This document shows positions 1 to 6,712 of a stretch of DNA of 18,264 nt, in pieces; the first letter of the stretch is position 1, and every line of letters starts with the position of its first letter. The stretch lies in assembly GCA_023459275.1 (NCBI GenBank), contig JAEWVC010000106.1, forward strand, positions 1 through 18,264. Reading direction: 5' to 3'. This stretch comes from Bacillota bacterium (GTDB lineage: Bacteria; Bacillota; Clostridia; Christensenellales; Aristaeellaceae). Below the pieces are notes generated by a model. The model did not search any database. It had not been told where the DNA came from and saw nothing but the letters and a program-made list of their open reading frames with translations. The translations under genes and the position numbers were made by a program.

Positions 1-88
1 GGGCCCTCGGGCCCTGGACCCGGGGAGGTACGGGCAGAGTATATTTCATAGCTCTGGCGGCCTATGGTGCCGGGGCAGATATCCTCAT

Positions 89-247
89 CCACCTTCCCAC
101 CTCATCCGGCGCTAGGCGCACCTTCCCACCTCATCCGGCGCTGCTCGCCACCTTCCCACCTCATCCGGCGCTAGGCGCCACCTTCCCACCCCATCCGGCG
201 CTAGGCGCCACCTTCCCACCTCATCCGGCGCTGCGCGCCACCTTCCC
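89..247. repeat. 30-bp tandem repeat array (about 5.3 copies)
   Basis: Five near-identical units begin at 89, 118, 148, 178 and 208, with a partial sixth from 238. Spacing is 29 bp once and 30 bp afterwards. Each unit contains CCTTCCCACCTCATCCGGCG followed by a small hairpin such as GGCGC-TAG-GCGCC (167-179) or GGCGC-TGC-GCGCC. The first two units carry mismatches in that hairpin. The array ends in a complete hairpin, CCTTCCCC-TAAA-GGGGAAGG (241-260). In each internal unit only the left part of that hairpin remains, so the array looks like repeated copying of a truncated palindromic element. I see no supportable gene in 1-503. The rest of that stretch is a GGGCCC inverted repeat at 1-14 and unremarkable sequence at 332-420. 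Confidence 0.9.
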
Positions 248-252
248 CTAAA

Positions 253-331
253 GGGGAAGGCAAAACGGGGAAGGCAAACCGGGGAAGGCAAATCGGGGAA
301 GGCAAATCGGGGAAGGCAAACCGGGGAAGGC
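253..331. repeat. 14-bp tandem repeat array (six copies)
   Basis: The string GGGGAAGGCAAA plus two variable bases recurs at exact 14-bp spacing, with GGGG starting at 253, 267, 281, 295, 309 and 323. It begins inside the right arm of the hairpin at 241-260 and looks like local slippage of the GGGGAAGGC end of that element. The variable bases are AC, CC, TC, TC and CC. The period is not a multiple of three, so it is not a coding repeat. Confidence 0.9.
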
Positions 332-420
332 TCCCGGTAGATGCTTTCGCTGCGGGCATCAGATAGAAGCGGGGATAACATACCTTTAATAGAAATGATA
401 AAGTTTTCTTAAGAAGGGTA

Positions 421-456
421 CGGGGAGTGCTTCTTTTTCAAAAGAAGCACTCCCCG
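421..456 (-). terminator. Strong hairpin downstream of nifJ, probable terminator
   Basis: The arms CGGGGAGTGCTTCTTTT (421-437) and its exact complement (440-456) are separated only by TC. The hairpin lies 47 bases past the nifJ stop, where a terminator would be expected. There is no clear run of U after the stem in the nifJ direction; the only T/A tract is at the apex. The call therefore rests on position and stem strength. A small inverted repeat, TACCGTA-TCC-TACGGTA (475-491), lies between this hairpin and the stop codon. Confidence 0.55.
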
Positions 457-503
457 CTTAAACTAACCGTATCTTACCGTATCCTACGGTATCCTATTTC
501 CCG

Positions 504-3500
504 TTACTGCGCCAGCTTCTTGTAGGTATCCAGGCGGTGCTTGGCGTCTTCCTCGGCCTCGGCGAAGAGTTTTTCCGCGGCTTCGGGGAACATCTTCACC
601 AAAGAGGTGTAGCGGGTCTCGCCCTTGAGGAAATCCTGGTAGCTGGCCGTGGGGTCCTTGCTGTCCAGGGTGAAGGGGTTCTTGCCCTGATCCTGGAGAT
701 CGGGATTGTAGCGGTACAGCGGCCAGTAGCCGGTGGCCACGGCCTTGCGGATCTCCGCCTGGCTGAGGCTCATGTTGATGCCGTGGTTGATGCAGGGCGC
801 GTAGGCGATGACCAGGGAGGGGCCCTTGTAAGCCTCGGCCTCGGACAGCGCTTTCAAAAGCTGGGCGGGGTTGGCGCTCATGGCCACGGTGGCCACGTAG
901 ACGTAGCCATAGCTCATGGCCATCATGCCCAGGTCCTTCTTGCGGGTGCGCTTGCCGGCGGCGGCGAACTTGGCCACCGCGCCGGTGGGGCTGGCCTTGG
1001 AGGCCTGCCCGCCGGTGTTGGAGTAGACTTCGGTATCCAGCACCAGCACGTTTACATCCTGGCCCATGGCCAGCACGTGGTCCAGTCCGCCGTAGCCGAT
1101 GTCGTAGGCCCAGCCGTCGCCGCCAAAGACCCAAACGGACTTCTTGACCAGCATATCGGCATTGTGAATGACCTCATTGGCCAGGGTACATGCATCGCAG
1201 GTGCAGACCTTGCCGTTTTTCAGCCAATCGGCTTCCCATTCGGTGCCGGACAGGTCAACGCCGTCCTGGCACGCGGCCAGAAGCTTCGCGGAAGCGGTCT
1301 TGGAGGCTTCGGCATCGTCCATGGCGGCAAGCCATTCCTTGCCGGCTTCCTTGATGGATTCCTGGGCATACTCCACGGCGATCAGCTTTTCAACAGTTTG
1401 CGCCAGCTTTTCACGCCTTTGGAGGGTGGCCAGCTGCATGCCGAAGCCGAATTCCGCGTTGTCCTCAAACAGGCTGTTGGCCCAGGCGGGGCCCTGGCCC
1501 TTTTCGTTTACCGTGTAGGGGCAGGTGGGGGCGGAACCGCCGTAGATGGAGGAGCAGCCCGTGGCGTTGGCGATCATCATCCTGTCGCCGAAGAGCTGGG
1601 TGACCAGCTTGACGTAGGGGGTCTCGCCGCAGCCGGCGCAGGCGCCGGAGAACTCGAACAGGGGCTTCAGAGCCTGGCTGTTCTTGACGGTGGCCTTGTT
1701 GGCAATGGTGGTGATTTCCGGCATGGTCATGGCGAACTCCCAGAAGGGCTCCTGATATTTTTGGCTCTCCAGGGGCTCCAGCTCCAGGGCCTTGGTCTTG
1801 GCGGGGCACACCTCCACGCAGTTGCCGCAGCCGGTGCAGTCCATGGGGCTGATCTGGATGCGGTACTGCATCCCGGCGAATTCCTTGCCCGTGGCGGCCT
1901 TGGTCACGTACCCTTCCGGCGCGTCCTTCATCATGGCGTCCGGGGTGTAGATGGGCCGGATCACCGCGTGGGGGCAGACCAGGGAGCAGGTGTTGCACTG
2001 GATGCAGTTTTCGGGGATCCACTTGGGAACCTTTACCGCGATGCCGCGCTTTTCATACTTGGTGGTGGCGGTGGGCACCACGCCGGCGGGATCAAACTTG
2101 CTAACCGGCAGGCTGTCGCCTTCCTGGGTGAGGATGGGGGAGATTACATCGTAGAAGTAATCGGTGGCCTTCACCTTGATGGGCTCGGCACCGGTCTGGG
2201 CATTGGCCCATTCAGCGGGGACCTTGACTTCCTTGAGGCCGGAGATGGCGATGTCGATAGCGTCGTAGTTCTTCTGCACCACGGCGTCGCCCTTCTTGCC
2301 GTAGGTCTTCTTGGCGTAGGATTTCATGTACTTGTCGGCTTCGTCGTAGGGGATCACTTCCGCCAGCTTGAAGAAAGCCGCCTGCATGATGGTGTTGATG
2401 CGCCCGCCCATGCCCACCTTGGCGGCCAGGTCGATGGCGTCGATGGTATAGAACCGGGCCTGCTTTTTGGCCAGCAGCCGCTTCATTTTGGCGGGAAGCT
2501 GCGCGTCCAGCTCATCCGCGGTCCAGGGGCAGTTAAGCAGGAACACGCCGCCCTTTTTGAGGGAGGAAACCATATCGTACACGGTGACATAGGCGGGGTT
2601 GTGGCAGGCCACAAAGTCCGCCGCGTCGATCAAATAGGTGGACTGGATGGGCGTTTTGCCAAAGCGCAGGTGGCTGACGGTAAGGCCGCCGGACTTTTTG
2701 CTGTCGTAGGCGAAGTAGCCCTGCACGTACATGTCCGTATGGTCGCCGATGATCTTGATGGAGTTCTTGTTGGCGCCCACGGTGCCGTCGGAGCCCAGGC
2801 CGTAGAACTTGCAGGCCACGGTGCCCTTGGGCACGGTGATCAGCTGCTCGCCCATGGGCAGGCTGGTGTTGGTCACATCGTCCTCGATGCCCACGGTGAA
2901 GTGGTTCTTCATTTCGCCGTCCAGGTTGTCGAACACGGCCTTGACCATGGTGGGGTTGAATTCTTTGCTGCCAAGGCCATAGCGGCCGCCCACCACCGTA
3001 AGGTCCTTGCCCGCTTCGGAAAGCGCGGCGCGGACATCGGCGTACAGGGGCTCGCCCAGGCTGCCGGCTTCCTTGGTGCGGTCCAGCACCGCCAGCTTCT
3101 TGCAGGTGGCGGGGATGGCGGCCAGGAAGTGCTTGACGCTGAAGGGCCGGTACAGGCGGACTTTCAGCACGCCCAGCTTTTCGCCCTGCTTGTTCAGCGC
3201 GTTCACAACTTCTTCAATGGTGTCATTGGCGGAGCCCATGGCCATGATCACCTTTTCCGCGTCGGGAGCGCCCACGTACTGGAACAGCTCGTACTTGCGG
3301 CCGGTGAGCTTGTAAACCTTTTCCATTTCGGCTTCCACGATTTCCGGAACAGCCTCGTAGAACTTGTTGGCGGCTTCGCGGTTCTGGAAGTAGATGTCCG
3401 GGTTCTGGGCGGTGCCGCGCTGATGCGGATGCTCCGGGTTCATGGCCCGGGCGCGGAACTCCGCGATCTTATCAAAATCGGCCAGCTTTTCCATGTCGGC

Positions 3501-4061
3501 ATACTCGATGCCGTCGATCTTCTGCACTTCGTGGCTGGTGCGGAAGCCGTCAAAGAAATGCAGGAAGGGCACGCTGCTCTTTAAGGTGGCCAGGTGCGCT
3601 ACCAGCGCCAGGTCCATGGCTTCCTGCACGCTGCAGGAGGAGAGCATGGCAAACCCGGTCTGGCGGCAGGCCATTACGTCCTGATGGTCGCCAAAGATGG
3701 ACAGCGCGTGGGCGGCCAAAGCGCGGGCGCTGACATGGAACACGCAGGGCAGCAGTTCGCCCGCGATCTTGTACATGTTGGGGATCATCAAAAGCAGGCC
3801 CTGGCTGGCGGTAAAGGTGCTGGTGAGCGCGCCCCCTACCAGGGAGCCGTGCACGGCGCCCGCCGCGCCCGCTTCGCTCTGCATCTCCGCCACGCGGACC
3901 TGCTGCCCGAACAGATTCTTGCGCCCCTGCGCGGCCCACTCATCCACCATCTCCGCCATATTGGAGGAGGGGGTGATGGGATAGATCGCCGCCACATCGC
4001 TGAACGCGTACGCGACATGGCTGACGGCTGTGTTGCCGTCCACTGTCATCTTGATGGACAT
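504..4061 (-). CDS. nifJ: Pyruvate:ferredoxin (flavodoxin) oxidoreductase, single-chain
   Basis: This 1185-residue cytoplasmic enzyme oxidatively decarboxylates pyruvate with CoA to acetyl-CoA and CO2, passing electrons to ferredoxin or flavodoxin. Its length is normal for the family. The N-terminal domain has the YPITPSS motif with Thr30. A ferredoxin-like region carries two 4Fe-4S motifs, Cys686/689/692/696 and Cys742/745/748/752. The C-terminal thiamine-diphosphate domain has GGDGWAYDIG and DTEVYSNTGGQ. Cys808, Cys811, Cys836 and Cys1090 match the four ligands of the proximal cluster known in Desulfovibrio africanus PFOR. All key residues are present. The reading frame stays open upstream to 4421, but the start at 4061 is preceded by AAGGAGG at good spacing and by a perfect promoter, and the protein then begins as family members do. 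The gene is monocistronic and divergent from the gene at 4510. Confidence 0.97.
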   Translation of the reverse strand: MSIKMTVDGNTAVSHVAYAFSDVAAIYPITPSSNMAEMVDEWAAQGRKNLFGQQVRVAEMQSEAGAAGAVHGSLVGGALTSTFTASQGLLLMIPNMYKIAGELLPCVFHVSARALAAHALSIFGDHQDVMACRQTGFAMLSSCSVQEAMDLALVAHLATLKSSVPFLHFFDGFRTSHEVQKIDGIEYADMEKLADFDKIAEFRARAMNPEHPHQRGTAQNPDIYFQNREAANKFYEAVPEIVEAEMEKVYKLTGRKYELFQYVGAPDAEKVIMAMGSANDTIEEVVNALNKQGEKLGVLKVRLYRPFSVKHFLAAIPATCKKLAVLDRTKEAGSLGEPLYADVRAALSEAGKDLTVVGGRYGLGSKEFNPTMVKAVFDNLDGEMKNHFTVGIEDDVTNTSLPMGEQLITVPKGTVACKFYGLGSDGTVGANKNSIKIIGDHTDMYVQGYFAYDSKKSGGLTVSHLRFGKTPIQSTYLIDAADFVACHNPAYVTVYDMVSSLKKGGVFLLNCPWTADELDAQLPAKMKRLLAKKQARFYTIDAIDLAAKVGMGGRINTIMQAAFFKLAEVIPYDEADKYMKSYAKKTYGKKGDAVVQKNYDAIDIAISGLKEVKVPAEWANAQTGAEPIKVKATDYFYDVISPILTQEGDSLPVSKFDPAGVVPTATTKYEKRGIAVKVPKWIPENCIQCNTCSLVCPHAVIRPIYTPDAMMKDAPEGYVTKAATGKEFAGMQYRIQISPMDCTGCGNCVEVCPAKTKALELEPLESQKYQEPFWEFAMTMPEITTIANKATVKNSQALKPLFEFSGACAGCGETPYVKLVTQLFGDRMMIANATGCSSIYGGSAPTCPYTVNEKGQGPAWANSLFEDNAEFGFGMQLATLQRREKLAQTVEKLIAVEYAQESIKEAGKEWLAAMDDAEASKTASAKLLAACQDGVDLSGTEWEADWLKNGKVCTCDACTLANEVIHNADMLVKKSVWVFGGDGWAYDIGYGGLDHVLAMGQDVNVLVLDTEVYSNTGGQASKASPTGAVAKFAAAGKRTRKKDLGMMAMSYGYVYVATVAMSANPAQLLKALSEAEAYKGPSLVIAYAPCINHGINMSLSQAEIRKAVATGYWPLYRYNPDLQDQGKNPFTLDSKDPTASYQDFLKGETRYTSLVKMFPEAAEKLFAEAEEDAKHRLDTYKKLAQ

Positions 4062-4118
4062 GAAAGAACCTCCTTGTTTATGCTGCGCCATAGAAGGCGG
4101 TATGCCGCTAACATTGCT

Positions 4119-4147
4119 ATTATAAGGAGGGGACGGGCCATTGTCAA
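4119..4147 (-). promoter_or_regulatory. nifJ sigma-A promoter
   Basis: Read on the minus strand, TTGACA (4147-4142) and TATAAT (4124-4119) are both perfect consensus hexamers with the optimal 17-base spacer. The -10 lies 57 bases upstream of the start at 4061, and the ribosome-binding site is AAGGAGG. This predicts very strong basal transcription unless repressed. Confidence 0.9.
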
Positions 4148-4158
4148 TCAATTGACAG
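4141..4158. promoter_or_regulatory. Palindromic operator over the nifJ -35 box, Rex-like
   Basis: TTGTCAATCAATTGACAG is an inverted repeat, TTGTCAA-N4-TTGACAG, that fully contains the -35 hexamer. The redox repressor Rex of Firmicutes recognises sites of the form TTGTTAA-N4-TTAACAA. The site here differs by one symmetric base change in each arm and by the last base. Rex releases DNA when NADH rises, and pyruvate oxidation genes are plausible targets. The palindrome is seen directly; the identity of the regulator is inferred. Confidence 0.5.
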
Positions 4159-4194
4159 GATTCTAACTGTTTTCGAACGAAAAAAGTACACCCA

Positions 4195-4260
4195 CCCAAG
4201 GGCTCTGCCCTTGGGAATCCCGCCAAAGGGATAGAACCCCTTTGGAAACCCCATATGGGG
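4195..4260. repeat. Cluster of three palindromes
   Basis: Three adjacent hairpins lie here: CCCAAGGGC-TCT-GCCCTTGGG (4195-4215), CCAAAGGG with a 7-base loop and CCCTTTGG (4223-4245), and the self-complementary CCCCATATGGGG (4249-4260). They lie in the non-coding DNA between the nifJ promoter and the plus-strand promoter at 4438. The layout is typical of small non-autonomous palindromic repeats. It explains why the open frames on both strands here translate to low-complexity peptides. Confidence 0.75.
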
Positions 4261-4313
4261 GGAGGGGTGCTTAGTGATGTTTTTTGGAGCAAGAAGGAGG
4301 ACGGGGCGCAAAG

Positions 4314-4360
4314 GCTTCCCCTCGAGGGGAAGCTGTCACCAAAGGTGACTGATGAGGTGG
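4314..4360. repeat. Two-hairpin palindromic element with GATGAGGTGG tail
   Basis: A perfect 20-bp palindrome, GCTTCCCCTCGAGGGGAAGC (4314-4333), is followed by GTCACC-AAA-GGTGAC (4335-4349) and then TGATGAGGTGG (4350-4360). The order of hairpin A, hairpin B and GATGAGGTGG tail matches, in reverse complement, the units at 89-260. It is similar in design to the element at 6555-6653. Nothing suggests that it is coding. Confidence 0.75.
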
Positions 4361-4437
4361 CCCCTGCCTTCCCGCGCTGCCGAAAGCAGAGTAGCCAGAA
4401 ACATCCTGCCAGCTTTAGCAACTTTTTGAAAAAAGAA

Positions 4438-4467
4438 TTGAAACATCTGCTATTTGCGTGCTATACT
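4438..4467 (+). promoter_or_regulatory. Sigma-A-type promoter for the SDR-membrane fusion gene
   Basis: TTGAAA (4438-4443) and TATACT (4462-4467) have an 18-base spacer, 42 bases before the chosen start at 4510. An AT-rich stretch, CTTTTTGAAAAAAG (4422-4435), lies directly upstream and could act as an UP-like element. Confidence 0.75.
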
Positions 4468-4509
4468 TTATTCGTATTTATATACCCTTTTACCGGAAGG
4501 ACGGCTGAC

Positions 4510-6321
4510 ATGAAGCATCTGCTGATCACAGGCAACGCGGCGTCCCTGGCATCCGCAATATGCCAGCGGCTTTGCCGTGGCTATCAGGTGACGGTGGCCG
4601 CTTCTTTTGTCCCGGAAACGGTGCCGGGCAACGGGATCACGGTTTTGCCCCTTTCCTCCAAACGCCCGCTTAACAGCGTGTTCGGGGCGTCCCCTTATGA
4701 CGCCATGGTCTTTCTGGCCACCAGGGGTGAGCAGGAAACCAGCCTTTTGGGGGAGGCCGACCTGTTGAGCAGCGCCCTGGCCCTGGCCCACAGGCACAGG
4801 GTGGGCAGGGTGCTGTACCTGTCCTCCGGGGAGTTGAACTTTCCGGAAACCGCTTTGGGCGAGCGCGGCCTCAAGATGGAGGCCATGGAGCGGCTTTGCG
4901 CCGCGTACCGGCAAATGGGCCTTCCCGTAACCGTATTGCGCCTGCCCCTGGTGTTCGGCCCGGGGGAGGATGATACCCTCACCGGGCGGATGCTGCTAAG
5001 CGCCCTCCGGGGCGGCGCCGCGGAGATCCCTTTCCCGGCGGACGCGCAGGCGGACTTTCTTTCCGCTGCGGAGGCCGCGCTGCTTGCGGAAAAGCTGCTG
5101 GATTCGCAGACGCCCCCGGATGCCTTGTACACCGTCCGGGGCGGGGAAACCCTTACGGGCGGCGAATTGAAGGCGCTGTTGGAACTTATGGGCATCAGCG
5201 CAACCTTATCGGCGGAAAAGCCCGGCTGCCCGCCCATGGACGGGGAGAAGCTGGCGCGGGAGCTTGGCTTTGCGCCGCTGAACCGCCTGAGCGTGGAACT
5301 GGACAGGCTACACGCTTCCTATAAGGCGCTTTATCAAAAACTGCAGGCGGAAAAAGCGCCTGTGCGCTCCTTTTTTGGCCGCCATCCCCTGCTCACACGG
5401 GGCGCGTCCCTGCTATTGGGCTACGCCGGGCTGGAAGCCCTCACCGGCCTGCAGGGCGCCGGACTGTTCCCGGCCCTGGATGTGCGGCTTTTGTACGTGG
5501 CGCTTGTAAGCGCGGCCCACGGGCTGCAAACGGGGCTGATCGCCATCCTGCTGGCCTGTTTTTCCCTGGCCAGGAGCTTTGGGGCCCAGGGGATGACGCT
5601 TAATACCCTCGTCCAGGACTGGCGGCCCTGGATGCCCATCGCGGCCCTGATTTTGACGGGCATCGCCGCAGGGCTGGCCCGGGACAGGGGTGGCCGGGAA
5701 GCGAAAAAGACCCGGGAAGAAGCCCGGGAGCTGGCCAGGCGGTGCGCCTATTTGCAGGATCTGTACAGGCAGTCGCTGCTCGCCAAACAGCCTCCGGCCC
5801 CGCCTCCGGGGAACGGGCTGGAGCAGCAGCTTAACAGCCTCCGGGAAGGGCAAGAAAGGCTGGAGCGGGAGTGGCTTTCGCTGATCGCCGGCACCCAGGG
5901 CGGAGCGGAGGACGCGTATGAACCGGCGGAGGCGCCGCCCGCGCCGCTCCCATCTACGGTGGAACCTGCGGAAACGCCGGACCCGGGCCAGCCCGTTCAG
6001 ACGCCGGAGGACGCGGATTCCCAAGAGCCGTTTGAGGAAGATACCGGCAGCGCGCCGGAAGTAAGTTTTTCTAAGGACATAGCCCCGGAGAAGGTGCCGG
6101 AGCAAACGCCGCCCGCCGCTTCGGATACGCAGCCGGAAGCGACCGCCGGGGAGCCTTATCAGCATCCCCGGAAGGAAACAGGAGAGGCGCGGGACCGTTT
6201 TGGTGCCGTAAAGGCCAGCGGTTCGCCCTTTTTGAGCATGACGCCCTCGGAGCGGCGGCGGATGCTGGAGGCCATGCAGGTGCGCGCCGGGAAGCCCGGC
6301 AAGCGCAAGCGGGACAGGTAA
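4510..6321 (+). CDS. Degenerate SDR (NAD-epimerase-like) domain fused to four membrane helices and an acidic tail
   Basis: This is a 603-residue protein. Residues 1-290 follow the extended short-chain dehydrogenase/epimerase pattern: LLITGNAASLASA at the nucleotide-binding turn, YLSSGELNF at 103-111 and LRLPLVFGPGE further on. The Gly-rich TGxxGxxG turn has lost its last two glycines. The YxxxK catalytic pair reads E118-x3-K122, so catalysis is unlikely. About 297-392 holds four hydrophobic segments, followed by a probable coiled coil (about 394-425) and a Pro/Glu-rich, probably disordered tail ending in basic KRKRDR. SDR plus four helices plus coiled coil resembles PelD-type proteins of Gram-positive Pel exopolysaccharide loci, but no GAF or GGDEF domain follows and no pel genes are nearby. 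The start was chosen for GGAAGGA eight bases upstream and the promoter at 4438. The gene is monocistronic. Function is unassigned. Confidence 0.8.
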   Translation: MKHLLITGNAASLASAICQRLCRGYQVTVAASFVPETVPGNGITVLPLSSKRPLNSVFGASPYDAMVFLATRGEQETSLLGEADLLSSALALAHRHRVGRVLYLSSGELNFPETALGERGLKMEAMERLCAAYRQMGLPVTVLRLPLVFGPGEDDTLTGRMLLSALRGGAAEIPFPADAQADFLSAAEAALLAEKLLDSQTPPDALYTVRGGETLTGGELKALLELMGISATLSAEKPGCPPMDGEKLARELGFAPLNRLSVELDRLHASYKALYQKLQAEKAPVRSFFGRHPLLTRGASLLLGYAGLEALTGLQGAGLFPALDVRLLYVALVSAAHGLQTGLIAILLACFSLARSFGAQGMTLNTLVQDWRPWMPIAALILTGIAAGLARDRGGREAKKTREEARELARRCAYLQDLYRQSLLAKQPPAPPPGNGLEQQLNSLREGQERLEREWLSLIAGTQGGAEDAYEPAEAPPAPLPSTVEPAETPDPGQPVQTPEDADSQEPFEEDTGSAPEVSFSKDIAPEKVPEQTPPAASDTQPEATAGEPYQHPRKETGEARDRFGAVKASGSPFLSMTPSERRRMLEAMQVRAGKPGKRKRDR

Positions 6322-6507
6322 GCAGCCGGCCGGCTTTAGCAACTGAGCAAGCAGGACAGGTAAACAGCCGGCGGCTTTATCAACTGAGCAATCGGGACAG
6401 GTAAGCAGCCGGCGGCTTTATCAACTGAGCAATCGGGACAGGTAAGCGGCTGGCGGCTTTATCAACTGAGCAATCGGGACAGGTAAGCGGCTGGCGGCTT
6501 TATCAAC
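6311..6507. repeat. 41-bp tandem repeat that includes the stop codon of the preceding gene
   Basis: Five copies carry the core GACAGGTAA, starting at 6313, 6355, 6396, 6437 and 6478 (spacing 42, 41, 41, 41). The unit also contains a CGGCTTTATCAACTGAGCAA segment. The first copy holds the last codons and TAA stop (6319-6321) of the SDR fusion gene. The last copy is cut short after TATCAAC. Because 41 is not a multiple of three and every unit contains TAA, the repeats do not extend the protein. They look like a tandem duplication that began at the gene's 3' end. Confidence 0.92.
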
Positions 6508-6554
6508 AGATACCCGTGCTGCAAGTATCACGGAAAAAAAGAGGAATCCCGGGG

Positions 6555-6653
6555 GACCTCCTTCCGTCACGGCTCCGCCGTGCCACCTCCCTTCCAGGGA
6601 GGCCTTCTTGCCTCCCTGGAAGGGAGGTGGCGCCGCAGCGCCGGAAGGAGGTC
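6555..6653. repeat. 99-bp cloverleaf-like inverted repeat
   Basis: The outer arms GACCTCCTTCCG (6555-6566) and CGGAAGGAGGTC (6642-6653) are perfect complements. The inner arms CACCTCCCTTCCAGGGAGGC (6583-6602) and their complement (6610-6629) are also perfect. Each side carries its own small hairpin: CACGG-CTCCG-CCGTG (6568-6582) on the left and GGCGC-CGCA-GCGCC (6629-6642) on the right. It sits between the convergent genes ending at 6321 and 6713, where it could also limit read-through. It reads as two copies of a hairpin-plus-tail element placed head to head. Confidence 0.85.
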
Positions 6654-6712
6654 GGCCCCTTTCCCATCGGAAGCATGCCGTTCCCCATTTCCGCCGGATA
6701 GGCGTCCTCCCC

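Noticed and set aside
1..51. Possible 3' end of a plus-strand gene (open to TAG at 49-51)
   Set aside because: Only 16 codons are visible, with no recognisable motif; this is too little to support a gene.
89..247. CRISPR array
   Set aside because: The 30-bp units are directly adjacent with no unique spacers, and no cas genes are present.
112..381. Minus-strand open frame of 89 residues with repeated PSPVCLPRFAF and RWRAAPDEVG
   Set aside because: It is only the translation of the 30-bp and 14-bp tandem arrays and has no ribosome-binding site.
537..3584. Open frame of 1015 residues on the plus strand
   Set aside because: It is antisense to nifJ, its translation is low-complexity (Gly, His, Val, Leu) without family motifs, and it is an effect of the GC-rich codon use of nifJ.
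4062..4421. Upstream in-frame extension of nifJ (120 extra residues)
   Set aside because: It runs through the promoter, the operator and the palindromes at 4195-4360, and the AAGGAGG site fits the start at 4061, where the family begins.
4255..4509. Longer N-terminus for the SDR fusion gene
   Set aside because: It would start upstream of the promoter at 4438-4467 and translate a palindromic repeat; the start at 4510 has a good ribosome-binding site and begins the SDR fold.
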